Counted from the stretch's first letter, positions 7,340-15,794 are shown. The stretch is 64,000 nt of DNA from Betaproteobacteria bacterium (GCA_016708825.1 JADJEZ010000006.1:1-64000); one strand, 5' to 3'. Numbers and translations are program-made. The notes: generated from the sequence alone by a model not told the origin.

Positions 7340-7708
7340 ATGGCAAGAATGCCAACTGTCGTTGTCGCATCCAGCGCCGTGCTCTCGGTGTTTCTGATTG
7401 CGGGGCTATTCGTGTTCGATAGACGCGAACCGTTTCTATATGAGCCAGTCGGCAAGGCCGGATATATCGCCCTGTTCTGCGCTCCATACGTGGCGAGTGT
7501 TGTTGCCATAGCCGTGTCCGCGCCGCACGCGCTCCGTTACGCGAAATGGCTCGCCATGGTTGTCCTTGTTCCACTTGTGCCGTACCTACTGCTCCTTGGT
7601 CTTTTCGCAGGGTGGGCGTCTTACCCACTCCTCTACGCAATGCTGGTTCTGCTGGCATCGGCGCAGGGCGCGATACTGTGGGGCGTGTCGCGGCAATCGC
7701 CCCCATAG
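7340..7708 (+). CDS. cassette-encoded membrane protein
   Basis: 122 residues with four membrane helices (near residues 8-26, 40-58, 65-88 and 92-112) and very short loops. Start chosen at ATG 7340. A TTG at 7331 in the same frame sits at better spacing from GAGGGAG (7322-7328) and could be the true start. Family not recognised. The stop lies 4 bp before the attC core. Confidence 0.55.
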   Translation: MARMPTVVVASSAVLSVFLIAGLFVFDRREPFLYEPVGKAGYIALFCAPYVASVVAIAVSAPHALRYAKWLAMVVLVPLVPYLLLLGLFAGWASYPLLYAMLVLLASAQGAILWGVSRQSPP

Positions 7709-7712
7709 ATGC

Positions 7713-7809
7713 GCCTACTTGCGAGTCGATTGAACGCGCCCACATCTTCGCTCCAGCCGACGCGCTTCGGCTTGCGGCGTTTGCGCGCGACTGAGTTCAA
7801 ACGTTAGGC
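7713..7809 (+). repeat. attC site
   Basis: R'' GCCTACT (7713-7719) and R' GTTAGGC (7803-7809). The outer bases also match (GCGCCTA... against ...TTAGGCGC). Internal hairpin around CCGACGCGCTTCGG. Confidence 0.7.
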
Positions 7810-7867
7810 GCCCATATCTTCGGTGGAGTTGGAGCGAATCGGATGAACTTGCGAGTTGGAGGCGGCA

Positions 7868-8431
7868 ATGGCTGAACAGAATCCGAGCAAGACGCCAAAG
7901 CGTCCCTCAAAGGGGCGTCGCATCCTGATCTACCTCTTGCTGAGCGCATGTGCGACAGGCGTCGTCATCGGAGGCTTCACAGACTGCCGTACGTATAGTG
8001 GTGAGCGCGCCAGTTTCCTCGAGTGCTTTCTTCTCTATGCGATTCCGATCCCCATGGCACTGGGAGTACTCAAGATCCCCACGCAGTTGGTGGGCGCCAT
8101 CACTTGCGCTTTCTTTACGCCGGCGCGAGCACGGCTTTGGGCATGGACACTTGGTTTCATGTTCTGCGCTGGCCTACTGCTCCACATTGCAGCCAGCATG
8201 GCCGGCTATCGAGACAATTGGATCTTGTTTGCCTTTGTGACTGTAGATTTCGGCATCTTGGCAGCAATTGCATATTCCATGCGCAGCCCCCGGATTCATG
8301 ACCGGCACTCCGGAGCCGTATTTCAAAGCTGCCCAGAAACAGGAGCGCGGTGTCTTGGCAAGAGGCGCCGTTGGTGCCTAACCATTCATTGCAGCGGAAT
8401 GCCTAGAGCATCTGCTGAACTCCAACGTTAG
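7868..8431 (+). CDS. cassette-encoded membrane protein; C-terminus overruns attC
   Basis: 187 residues from the ATG at 7868, preceded by TTGGAGG; GTG 7856 is less likely. About four membrane helices occupy residues 20-150. From about residue 155 the chain becomes Cys/Arg-rich and unlike a natural C-terminus, and the last 18 or so residues are read through the following attC, ending in its R' core. The TAA in that attC's R'' core is in a different frame. I infer a frameshift near the 3' end; the ancestral gene probably stopped at 8379-8381. Confidence 0.5.
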   Translation: MAEQNPSKTPKRPSKGRRILIYLLLSACATGVVIGGFTDCRTYSGERASFLECFLLYAIPIPMALGVLKIPTQLVGAITCAFFTPARARLWAWTLGFMFCAGLLLHIAASMAGYRDNWILFAFVTVDFGILAAIAYSMRSPRIHDRHSGAVFQSCPETGARCLGKRRRWCLTIHCSGMPRASAELQR

Positions 8432-8433
8432 AC
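8376..8433 (+). repeat. attC site
   Basis: R'' GCCTAAC (8376-8382), R' GTTAGAC (8427-8433). A short 58 bp site with a TTCATTGCAGCGGAATG central hairpin; covered by the overrunning ORF. Confidence 0.75.
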
Positions 8434-8498
8434 CGCCATGGGATGCACGTTGAAGTCGTGCGGAATAGCTTGGACACCGATCTCAACGGGGAGGTGAC

Positions 8499-8999
8499 AT
8501 GACAAAGATCGCAAAGAACACGATCTGCCTTTGGTACGATGACGGTGCCGAAACCGCCGCACGATTCTACGCCGAGACATTTCCCGATTCGCTGGTCGGA
8601 GCGGTACATCGCGCACCTGGGGACAATCCTTCGGGGAAAGAAGGGGACGTACTGACCGTCGAGTTCACCGTGCTGGGTGTTGCGTGCCTCGGACTCAACG
8701 GCGGACCTGCGTTCAAACACAACGAAGCGTTCTCGTTTCAGGTTGCAACAGAAGACCAAAGCGAAACCGACCGCTACTGGAACGCGATCGTAGGCAATGG
8801 TGGCCAGGAGAGCGAGTGCGGCTGGTGCAAGGACAAGTGGGGCATCTCTTGGCAGATTACGCCGACCGCTCTGACGAATGCATATACCAGTGCCGACCGC
8901 GTAGCCGCCAAACGGGCGTTCGATGCGATGATGACGATGAGAAAGATCGATATCGCCGCGATCGAGGCTGCGTTTCGCGGTCGGGATGCGGCGGTCTAG
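8499..8999 (+). CDS. VOC family protein of the PhnB/3-demethylubiquinone methyltransferase-like type, integron cassette
   Basis: 166 residues with the pattern of this VOC subgroup: ICLWYDDGAETAARFY at the start, LGLNGGPAF in the middle, CGWCKDKWGISWQ and a C-terminal helix pair ending MTMRKIDIAAIEAA. Despite its family name, most such proteins have no proven methyltransferase activity. GGGGAGG lies just before the ATG. The stop is in the R'' core of the next site. Confidence 0.8.
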   Translation: MTKIAKNTICLWYDDGAETAARFYAETFPDSLVGAVHRAPGDNPSGKEGDVLTVEFTVLGVACLGLNGGPAFKHNEAFSFQVATEDQSETDRYWNAIVGNGGQESECGWCKDKWGISWQITPTALTNAYTSADRVAAKRAFDAMMTMRKIDIAAIEAAFRGRDAAV

Positions 9000-9091
9000 C
9001 ATTTCGCTGCAGCGGCATTTGATCCGGCAACCGCTTTTGCCATCGCAAGATCATCAGTCGCCTCAACTGCCGCTGAACCATGGCGTTGGAC
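8994..9091 (+). repeat. attC site
   Basis: R'' GTCTAGC (8994-9000), R' GTTGGAC (9085-9091), complementary except one position. Arms ATTTCGCTGCAGCGGCA and TGCCGCTGAACCAT pair. Confidence 0.7.
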
Positions 9092-9106
9092 CGCACAGGA
9101 GGCACC

Positions 9107-9529
9107 GTGCAGATTGGATACTCGGGTACGCCTTTGCCGAAGAAGCTCGGCATCAAGGAAGGTGTGTCCGTGGTCGTACTGAATGCGCCCCGCGAGTATC
9201 TGGCACTGCTCGGCGAGTTGCCTGCGGGAGCATCCTTTGGAGCAAGGGTCACCGCCAACACGGATATTGTTCATCTCTTTCTCACCGAGCGAGAGGTCCT
9301 CACGGTTGAACTTGGCAGACTTCGAACCAGGATCAAGGACGACGCCGCGATCTGGGTGTCCTGGCCCAAGAAGGCGTCAAAGGTGCCAACCACCGTCACA
9401 GAAGACGTCATCCGCGAAGTTGCACTGCCGCTAGGCTTCGTTGACATCAAGGTCTGTGCCGTATCCGAGGTCTGGTCCGGGCTCAAGCTCGTCATACGGC
9501 GTGAGTTGCGAGGCTCGAGTGCGACCTGA
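9107..9529 (+). CDS. DUF3052 family protein, integron cassette
   Basis: 140 residues from the GTG at 9107, which follows AGGAGG closely; the ATG at 9080 lies inside the attC. GYSGTPLPKKLGIKEG and WPKKASKVPTTVTEDV are characteristic of DUF3052, a cytoplasmic family of unknown function. VWSGLKLVIRR closes the domain. Length is normal for the family. The stop is in the next R'' core. Confidence 0.8.
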   Translation: MQIGYSGTPLPKKLGIKEGVSVVVLNAPREYLALLGELPAGASFGARVTANTDIVHLFLTEREVLTVELGRLRTRIKDDAAIWVSWPKKASKVPTTVTEDVIREVALPLGFVDIKVCAVSEVWSGLKLVIRRELRGSSAT

Positions 9530-9586
9530 CCCTTCGCTCAAGTGGAGCGCCAACGGCATGCCGCCCGCTTGGCGCAAACGTCAGGC
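9524..9586 (+). repeat. attC site
   Basis: R'' ACCTGAC (9524-9530), R' GTCAGGC (9580-9586). Arms CTCAAGTGGAGCGCC and GGCGCAAACG pair; centre CAACGGCATGCCG. Confidence 0.8.
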
Positions 9587-9646
9587 ATCCGTCGTACGCT
9601 GCGGCCAGCGGGTGCTGCACTGGAGAGAACCCGAAAGGCTACGCCG

Positions 9647-10402
9647 ATGACAGACCCGCTCATTCTGTACGCAGAGCTCGCGGAGTGGTGGCCACTGCTG
9701 TCCCCACCGTCCGATTACGCAAAGGAGGCCGCTTACTACGATGCGGCGCTTCGAGAGCACTGCAGCTTCACGCCGCGGACACTTCTCGAACTCGGCAGCG
9801 GCGGAGGCAACAACGCCTCACATCTCAAGCACCGATTCGAGCAGCTGACCCTTGTGGACCTTTCGAATAGCATGCTCGCCGTCAGCCGCGAGCTGAACCC
9901 CGAGTGCGAGCACCATCTCGGCGACATGTGCTCCGTCCGTCTGGGCCGGGAGTTCGACTGCGTCTTCGTGCACGACGCAGTGGGCTACGCGACTTCGCAG
10001 GACGAGCTCTCCCGCGTGTTGGAGACCGCGTACGTCCACTGCAGGCCCGGCGGGGTCGCCCTGTTCGCTCCCGACTATGTGCGAGAGAACTTCGAGCCGC
10101 AGACGGCGCACGGCGGCCATGACGGCCAGGGCCGAAGCCTCCGCTACCTCGAGTGGACGTGGGACCCCGATGCGAATGATGCGACGTATTTCGTGGACAT
10201 GGCCTATTTGCTCCGGGAGCATGACGGCACGGTTCGAGTTCGCCACGACCGGCACGTAGAGGGGTTGTTCTCGACGGCTCAATGGGTGGCTGCGTTGGAG
10301 GGCGTGGGCTTTTCCCCGCGGGTACTCACGCACCAGCACTCCGACGTGCCTTTCGAGAGCGTGAGCTTCCTGGGCGCCCGGCCTGCAGGATCGGATGCAT
10401 GA
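9647..10402 (+). CDS. class I SAM-dependent methyltransferase, integron cassette
   Basis: 251 residues from the ATG at 9647 with GAAAGG upstream. Motif I is LLELGSGGGNN, followed by LVDLS and a GDMCSVRLG motif. The HCRPGG loop follows the fourth strand. A large insert with conserved WTWDPD and the C-terminal FESVSFLGARP look like small-molecule methyltransferases. The substrate is not evident. GC is higher than in the first cassettes. The stop lies in the R'' core of a long attC. Confidence 0.8.
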   Translation: MTDPLILYAELAEWWPLLSPPSDYAKEAAYYDAALREHCSFTPRTLLELGSGGGNNASHLKHRFEQLTLVDLSNSMLAVSRELNPECEHHLGDMCSVRLGREFDCVFVHDAVGYATSQDELSRVLETAYVHCRPGGVALFAPDYVRENFEPQTAHGGHDGQGRSLRYLEWTWDPDANDATYFVDMAYLLREHDGTVRVRHDRHVEGLFSTAQWVAALEGVGFSPRVLTHQHSDVPFESVSFLGARPAGSDA

Positions 10403-10514
10403 CAGGGAATTGCAGCTTACGCGGTAAGCTGCGTGGTCCCGGATCACTCGGCTCGCATCTCGCGACCAGGGCCGGGCCTGTTGGTCGCGCGGCGGAGTTC
10501 TGAAGTCGTCAGGC
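10397..10514 (+). repeat. long attC site
   Basis: R'' GCATGAC (10397-10403) and R' GTCAGGC (10508-10514). The 118 bp contain two hairpins: GCAGCTTACGCGGTAAGCTGC and CGCGACCAGGGCCGGGCCTG with its partner TTGGTCGCG. Confidence 0.65.
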
Positions 10515-10565
10515 AGCAGATATCCGCGTCAGCACTCTTCATCCTTGCAAAGGGAAGTTCAGTTC

Positions 10566-11141
10566 ATGAGCACCGTCCGCCCTGGAAATCAATCGACGCT
10601 TGTTGTTGTCGACGTCCAAGTTGGCGTCATGGCCGAGGCCTGGGAAGCATCGCGAGTTGTCGGGAACGTGGCTCGTGCAGTTGAGCGCGCCCGCGAAGCT
10701 GGTGTTCCGGTTATCTGGGTCCAGCACGAAGCCGATGACTTCCCCCGCAACTCCCCATCCTGGCAACTGGCGCCGGAGCTCGTCCCTGCGGATGGCGAGA
10801 TCAGGGTCCACAAGCGCTTTCCGTCCTCCTTCGAGGAGACCGACCTTGAAGGAAGCCTCGGCAGGCTTGGCGCTACGCACATCGTGCTTGCTGGGGCGCA
10901 AACAAACTGGTGCATCCGCGCAACAGCGTACGCGGCGCTGGACCGTGGCTACGACCTGACACTGCTGAAGGACGCACACAGCACCAAGAGCATCGACCTT
11001 GGCAATGGGTCGCGAGTAGAGGCGTCCGGCATCGTTGCCGATCTCAACGTGACGATGAAATGGTTGAGCTATCCCGGCCGCAAAAGCGGAACGGCGGACA
11101 CTGAAGAAGTGGACTTCGAGGGCAGTGGCGATCGGTCGTGA
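10566..11141 (+). CDS. isochorismatase-family cysteine hydrolase
   Basis: 191 residues from the ATG at 10566. The catalytic triad pattern is visible: Asp in VVVDVQ, Lys in VHKRF and Cys in QTNWCIRATA. The family hydrolyses C-N or enol-ether bonds; the exact substrate (nicotinamide, N-carbamoyl compound, isochorismate) cannot be told. It follows a full attC and is probably the last clear cassette, but no convincing attC follows it. Confidence 0.8.
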   Translation: MSTVRPGNQSTLVVVDVQVGVMAEAWEASRVVGNVARAVERAREAGVPVIWVQHEADDFPRNSPSWQLAPELVPADGEIRVHKRFPSSFEETDLEGSLGRLGATHIVLAGAQTNWCIRATAYAALDRGYDLTLLKDAHSTKSIDLGNGSRVEASGIVADLNVTMKWLSYPGRKSGTADTEEVDFEGSGDRS

Positions 11142-11279
11142 AGAGTGGAGCCCAGGCGTATCCTGTGCAGCCACAGCTGGCCTGTTCGATGCGGCACGCG
11201 ACTTGGTGACTGGCCGCTCGGCTAGGTCGAATTGCAAGCACCAGGCAACATCGAAGGACACCTCAGGGAGAGGCCAATC

Positions 11280-11699
11280 ATGAATCGGTATGTTCGACTT
11301 GCTTTCATTGCCCTGTCATTGGCCGCGCTTTCCGCGAATGCAGCAAATGAGGAGGCCATCGCCAAGGCCAAGAGCGCAGCGCAGTCATGGCTTGCCCTGG
11401 CGGATTCCGGGAACGGGGCAATGAGCTGGCAGACGGCCGCCTCGTTGTTCAAGACGGCGGTGCCGCAAGAGAAGTGGGAGCGGTCTCTCGCCGCGGCAAG
11501 GGGGCCGTTCGGCGCTCTCAAGGGGCGCACCGTTTCCTCCGCAACGTACTCGCGCACGCTGCCCGGCGCGCCGGACGGGGAGTACGTGGTGATCCAGTAT
11601 TCCTCGCGGTTCGCGAACAAGGCGTCCGCCGTGGAGACGGTCACGCCGATGCGCGAGAAGGACGGTTCGTGGCGAGTGTCGGGCTACTTCATCAAGTGA
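11280..11699 (+). CDS. secreted DUF4019 protein
   Basis: 139 residues. A signal peptide ends at about residue 21 (LSANA), with AGGGAGAGG just before the ATG. The rest has the DUF4019 pattern: ALADSGNGAMSWQTAASLF, W in position to close the first helix pair, LPGAPDGEYVVIQY and RVSGYFIK. Probably periplasmic; function unknown. No attC is visible on either side, so it may be an old cassette that has lost its sites or ordinary chromosomal DNA. Confidence 0.75.
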   Translation: MNRYVRLAFIALSLAALSANAANEEAIAKAKSAAQSWLALADSGNGAMSWQTAASLFKTAVPQEKWERSLAAARGPFGALKGRTVSSATYSRTLPGAPDGEYVVIQYSSRFANKASAVETVTPMREKDGSWRVSGYFIK

Positions 11700-11926
11700 G
11701 CCTGCGTGGGCCCACGCGTGCACCCCGACGCAGATCAGGCTCGATGCCCGCACACCAGGGGCCTGGCAGGCCAGTCGCCTTTTCAGCGGACTGCGCGCCG
11801 TTCCTGGCTGCCGTCCGGACGGCAAAGGCCGGTGGGTAGGTGAGGCGCCATGCCTGGCCATCGGGCAGTGGTCTCGCTGGTCGCTCTCCACCCATGCTTA
11901 CGGATCCCTGACTCGAACTCCGAGAC

Positions 11927-12475
11927 ATGCACTTCACTCGCCTGGGCATCGCCATCTTCGCCGTCGCCGTCATAACGGGGCCGCTGTACACGGTCGCGGG
12001 CTACTCCGCCACGGCAAACCTCATCAGCGAGTTGGGCGCACAGAACACGCCGTGCAACTACCTCATGTCGCTCGCTTTCATTGCCCTGGGCGCGGGCATC
12101 GTGGCAGACGCAGTACGCAGTTTTCACCGTGCGCTCGTTCCCTTTGCCGCGTTCGGTCTCTTCATGGCTTTGGTCGGGCTTTTCGGCCACAAGCCCATAG
12201 ACCCGGCAGTTCCCTATGTGGCCTGGGCTCACGCGGCGCACGGTGCATTGGCGACCGCCGCAGGCATCTCCATCACCGTGGCTTTCGCCTGGCAGGGGTT
12301 CAGGCAACCAGGCGCCGGCAAGCGCATCGTGGCCGCCGCGCTGGCCGCGTTGTGTCTTGCGCTGCCCCTGGCCATGCTGGCCCTGCCGGAATATCAGGGC
12401 GCCATTCAGCGCGTCATGTACCTCCTGGTCTTCCAGTGGCTTTGGCTTTACTACCCTTCGGGCACTCGTGCCTGA
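11927..12475 (+). CDS. DUF998 family membrane protein
   Basis: 182 residues and about six helices. NLISELGAQNTP is the conserved DUF998 segment after helix one. Family members are integral membrane proteins of unknown role. The stop lies in an R'' core (12,470), so this gene was once a cassette. No attC remains on its left side; the 227 bp before it show no feature I can name. Confidence 0.75.
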   Translation: MHFTRLGIAIFAVAVITGPLYTVAGYSATANLISELGAQNTPCNYLMSLAFIALGAGIVADAVRSFHRALVPFAAFGLFMALVGLFGHKPIDPAVPYVAWAHAAHGALATAAGISITVAFAWQGFRQPGAGKRIVAAALAALCLALPLAMLALPEYQGAIQRVMYLLVFQWLWLYYPSGTRA

Positions 12476-12500
12476 CCCTTCGCCCGAGCGGAGCGCCCGG
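12470..12500 (+). repeat. truncated attC (left half), right edge of the array
   Basis: R'' GCCTGAC (12470-12476) and the left arm CCTTCGCCCGAGCGGAGCGCCC closely match the attC sites at 2,561 and 9,524, then the similarity stops. No R' core is found before the next gene. Confidence 0.6.
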
Positions 12501-12641
12501 AGTGAATCCGTCCCTATCAGCGATCCTTGAGGCTGCGAAGTCGCAGTCTCTCGTCGAACCATCCGACCGCGTCTTCGGCGAGGGGTCCGGACGCACACCA
12601 GAGCCCGGCCATCGGGCGTCACACAACCGAACGAGGACGTC

Positions 12642-13256
12642 ATGAGCACATCCCTGCTGGCCAGCCGCGCCGATTCTCTGAATGCAAAGGTGGGCGCCGT
12701 ATCGCTTGCGGCAGCAGCCTTCCTGACCCTGCTCCTTTCCCACTTTCCCGAACCGCTGGCGCCCCTTCGCCTGATGACGCTCGCGGTCACCGCGTTCGCC
12801 GCGTGGGCATTCTGCGACGAGATGGGATTGAGAAAGCCGCTCAACCGGGCCGGCTTCGTCTTCTTCGCCATCGCAGCGGCCACCAAGGTCCAGATCGCGC
12901 TCGGCCTCGCTGAACGGTTCGCCGGCCGCTACTACCTCCTGTACGCGGCGTTTCTCCTGCTCGCGATGCTGTCCTGGTCCATGGCTCTCCTGCACCGGCA
13001 GCGCACCCTCAAGGTGGTGGGCGCAGTCGGCGTGCTGGCGACCCTTGCTCCCATTGCCGCCATCGTCATCGGGCACCTTGCCGTCGGGCTCGGCGCGGCT
13101 TTCGGTGTCGGGGCGCTGCTGTCCGCGGCCGAAGGCGGCGCTCCTTCGGACCTGGGATTCGTCACGCTGGTCGAGCGCACTTTCGGCCTGTGGGCCTATG
13201 TCGTGGCATGGCTTCTCTGGCGCGGCCACATCAAGTCAGCGACGCGCAGTCCGTGA
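12642..13256 (+). CDS. hypothetical membrane protein
   Basis: 204 residues with about six hydrophobic helices spread from residue 18 to 195. No family recognised. Starts at ATG 12642, 142 bp after the half attC. GC-rich codon use matches the chromosome to its right rather than the cassettes, so it is probably resident. Confidence 0.6.
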   Translation: MSTSLLASRADSLNAKVGAVSLAAAAFLTLLLSHFPEPLAPLRLMTLAVTAFAAWAFCDEMGLRKPLNRAGFVFFAIAAATKVQIALGLAERFAGRYYLLYAAFLLLAMLSWSMALLHRQRTLKVVGAVGVLATLAPIAAIVIGHLAVGLGAAFGVGALLSAAEGGAPSDLGFVTLVERTFGLWAYVVAWLLWRGHIKSATRSP

Positions 13257-13346
13257 TGAAGGCCCGGCTGTGGTGAAGCAGGATCAAGTCCCCTGCCGAA
13301 AACGGGATTCCCGATCTCACGGCCCCCCCTCCCCGGGACTGCCACT

Positions 13347-14047
13347 TTGACAGACTCCCCCGACCCATTTCTTGCCCCGCGCCGCCGCACCGCCCGAGAA
13401 CTCTCGCTGGTGGTGCTAGCCATCGTCGTGGCCTGGCTCTTCACCCGCTTCCTGCTCTACCCGCAGCTCGGCGTTCCCGACAACGCCCCGATGCTGCTTC
13501 GGCCCGTGGCGGGGTTTCTCCTCGCCTGGTACCTGTTGCACGCCGCCGGCGGCGCTGGTCGGCGCTGGGCCTGGCACGTCCGCGAAACCTCGCGCTCGCG
13601 CTCGTCTTCACCTTCGCGTTGTACGCGGTGATCCATCTCGCGTCGGTCCACGTCGTGCCGCACCTGGCGCGCGCGTTCTCCGCCGCGCCTTCGCCCCCCT
13701 TCCTCGCCTACATTCGCGGCAACACGGTGGCATTCGTGGGGTGGGTTGCGATCGCGTGGATCGTGGGCGGGCTGGTGGAGGAGCTGCTCTTCCGCGGATT
13801 CCTGCTCGACCGCATCAGCGCACTCGCGGGGCGGGGCATGCCGGGCCTCGCGTGCGGCGTGGCGGGGCAAGCCGTCCTGTTCGGCCTGCTGCACCTGTAC
13901 CAGGGCGCGTTCGGTTTCGTCTTCGCGGGCTTCTTCGCGCTCATCTACGGCATCGCCTACCTGCTGCTCGGCAGGAACCTCTGGCCGCTGATACTGGTGC
14001 ACGGCGCGTGGAACACCGTGGCCATCACCGGCCTGTACGCGCGGTAG
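13347..14047 (+). CDS. CPBP (CAAX-type) intramembrane metalloprotease, frameshifted
   Basis: Two overlapping frames encode one protein: 13347 to about 13550, then a second frame to 14047. The junction is near 13,541-13,560, where one missing base (GGCGG-CGCTGG) would restore AGGRWSALGLARPRN. The second part carries the protease motifs: VEELLFRGFLLDR (EExxxR), FGLLHLYQG and VHGAWNTVA (metal-binding His residues). Family members sit in the membrane and cleave prenylated or other substrates, some giving bacteriocin immunity. The frameshift may be a sequence error. The start lacks a strong ribosome site. Confidence 0.75.
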
Positions 14048-14121
14048 GCGGCGCCGATAGACGCGCAGTGCGGTTCCACACCCCCGCGCGACCTCGTTGC
14101 GCCCCGGGGTACCATCGGCCT

Positions 14122-14529
14122 ATGGCTGCTTCCTCGACAACCAAGGCAACTCGCCCGACCAAGCGCACCCAGCGGCCGTCGACACGCCGCCCAGGGCCAT
14201 CCAGGCCGTTCCTGCGCTACTACCATTCCGCGGACCTCCGCAAAAGGACCCTTTCCGTACTCACATTGCTGGAGAGCTCGCCCGATGCCACCGCCCATCG
14301 TGGCGCTCTTGCCGACGTCGTGGTTGATCTGATGAAGAGCGGCCTCGACTCCTATTTCATGGGTCCTCTGAAGAAGGCAAAGGCGGGATTCGTGATCGAG
14401 CAGTCGGCCAGCATCGGGCTCATGGGCGCACAGCAGATCATGGGGTCGGTTATCCGCAACATGATCGGCAGAATGGAGGCGCCGCAACTGCTCTCGGTGT
14501 GCGGTTCCATTCGCGAGTTCATGGTGTGA
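14122..14529 (+). CDS. hypothetical protein
   Basis: 135 residues from the ATG at 14122. The first 35 are basic and rich in Thr, Arg and Pro (probably disordered); the rest is helical with a Gly/Ala-rich hydrophobic part (ASIGLMGAQQIMGSVIRNMIG). The basic tail might bind nucleic acid, but that is a guess. The 203 bp after it contain nothing I can name. Confidence 0.55.
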   Translation: MAASSTTKATRPTKRTQRPSTRRPGPSRPFLRYYHSADLRKRTLSVLTLLESSPDATAHRGALADVVVDLMKSGLDSYFMGPLKKAKAGFVIEQSASIGLMGAQQIMGSVIRNMIGRMEAPQLLSVCGSIREFMV

Positions 14530-14732
14530 CAGAAAATGCATTCACCCAGGACCCGACGCTGACCATCCTGCCGATGCCGGGCATATTCATGATCTCCGGC
14601 CTCTCCGGCCAGCCGGCTGAGCGCAACGGCCAAGGCCTCCAGCGTGCCGAGAGTCCGTGCGGTGAGCGCGGCCGGCGTTTGGCGAGTGGGCCTGATCCGC
14701 TCCTTGGACTGCCCCGGAACCAGCGCTGATTC

Positions 14733-15155
14733 ATGCTGCCCCTGACCGTCTGCGCCGCGTTCGTGGCACTCGCCCTGTGGCACTTCAAGATGGCGTTCCA
14801 CGCGTCCCTCATCGGCGAGAGCAGCGCAGTCCCGAGCGTCGGCGGCAAGCCGCTGTTCGTGCCGTCGCGAGGCGCCACGATCGCCGTCGGCGTGGTGCTG
14901 CTGCTCTTCGCGGTGCTGGTTGCGGGAACGGCCGGCCTCGTTTCGCTCTGGCTGCCGCGCCCGGTGCTCGCGTGGCTGTCCTATGCGCTGGCGCTCGGCC
15001 TTCTCGTGCGCGCCGTCGGGGACTTCCGGTACGTGGGCTTCTTCAAGCGCGTGCGCGGCAGCCCGTTCGCGGGCATGGACACCTTCGTCTATTCGCCGCT
15101 ATGCATCGCCCTGTCGATTGGCGTAGCCCTCGTGGCGCGCCAGAATGGCGCCTGA
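14733..15155 (+). CDS. DUF3995 family membrane protein
   Basis: 140 residues with four membrane helices. GKPLFVPSRGATI, GDFRYVGFFKRVRGSPFAGMD and the final YSPLC are typical of DUF3995, small inner-membrane proteins of unknown role. Normal length for the family. The next gene starts 22 bp later, probably in one transcript. Confidence 0.7.
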   Translation: MLPLTVCAAFVALALWHFKMAFHASLIGESSAVPSVGGKPLFVPSRGATIAVGVVLLLFAVLVAGTAGLVSLWLPRPVLAWLSYALALGLLVRAVGDFRYVGFFKRVRGSPFAGMDTFVYSPLCIALSIGVALVARQNGA

Positions 15156-15176
15156 GGCAGATGCCGGGAGGAAGCG

Positions 15177-15794
15177 ATGGGACTGTATGACAGGCACGTT
15201 CTTCCCCGATTGGTCCACCTCGCGTGCGGCCTGAAGCCCACCATGCGCCAGCGCGGGAAGGTCGTGCCGCAAGCGCGCGGGCGCGTCCTCGAGGTCGGCA
15301 TCGGCTCTGGCCTCAACCTCCCGTTCTACGACGCGGCGAAAGTGAGCAAGGTCTGGGGCCTCGATCCGTCGCAGGAGATGATCGGCATGGCCAGGCGCGC
15401 CGCGGCCTCGCTGCCATTCGAGGTGGAGTTCATCGGGCTGCCGGGCGACGAGATCCCGCTCGACGACGCCAGCATCGACACGGTGGTCGTCACCTACACG
15501 CTCTGCACGATTCCCGATGCGGCCGCCGCGCTGCGGCAGATCGACCGGGTACTGCGGCCGGGCGGTGAACTGATTTTCTGCGAGCATGGCGAGGCGCCCG
15601 ACGCGGGCGTGCGCCGCTGGCAGGACCGCCTCAACCCCGTCTGGAAACGGCTGGCCGGTGGGTGCCACCTGAATCGCCCGATACCCGCGCTAATCGAGGC
15701 GGGCGGGTTCCGGATCACGCGCCTCGAGACCATGTACGTTCCCGGCTGGCGCCCGGCGAGCTTCAACTACTGGGGCGCCGCCGTTTCACGTTGA
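15177..15794 (+). CDS. class I SAM-dependent methyltransferase
   Basis: 205 residues. Motif I is VLEVGIGSGLNLPFY, followed by LDPSQEM and the LRPGGELIFCEHG strand. The layout, including HLNRPI and YVPGWRPASFNYWG near the end, matches the METTL7/phospholipid-type group of methyltransferases often annotated only as class I SAM-dependent. GGGAGGAAGCG precedes the ATG. Probably co-transcribed with the DUF3995 gene. Substrate unknown, possibly lipid. Confidence 0.8.
   Translation: MGLYDRHVLPRLVHLACGLKPTMRQRGKVVPQARGRVLEVGIGSGLNLPFYDAAKVSKVWGLDPSQEMIGMARRAAASLPFEVEFIGLPGDEIPLDDASIDTVVVTYTLCTIPDAAAALRQIDRVLRPGGELIFCEHGEAPDAGVRRWQDRLNPVWKRLAGGCHLNRPIPALIEAGGFRITRLETMYVPGWRPASFNYWGAAVSR

Noticed and set aside
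11161..11230. Possible attC after the isochorismatase gene (GCTAGGT at 11,221)
   Set aside because: No matching R'' core or paired arms could be found upstream, so I do not count it.
1..12500. Integron integrase (intI) or attI inside the window
   Set aside because: No tyrosine-recombinase motifs were seen on either strand; all ORFs opposite to the cassettes look like shadows.
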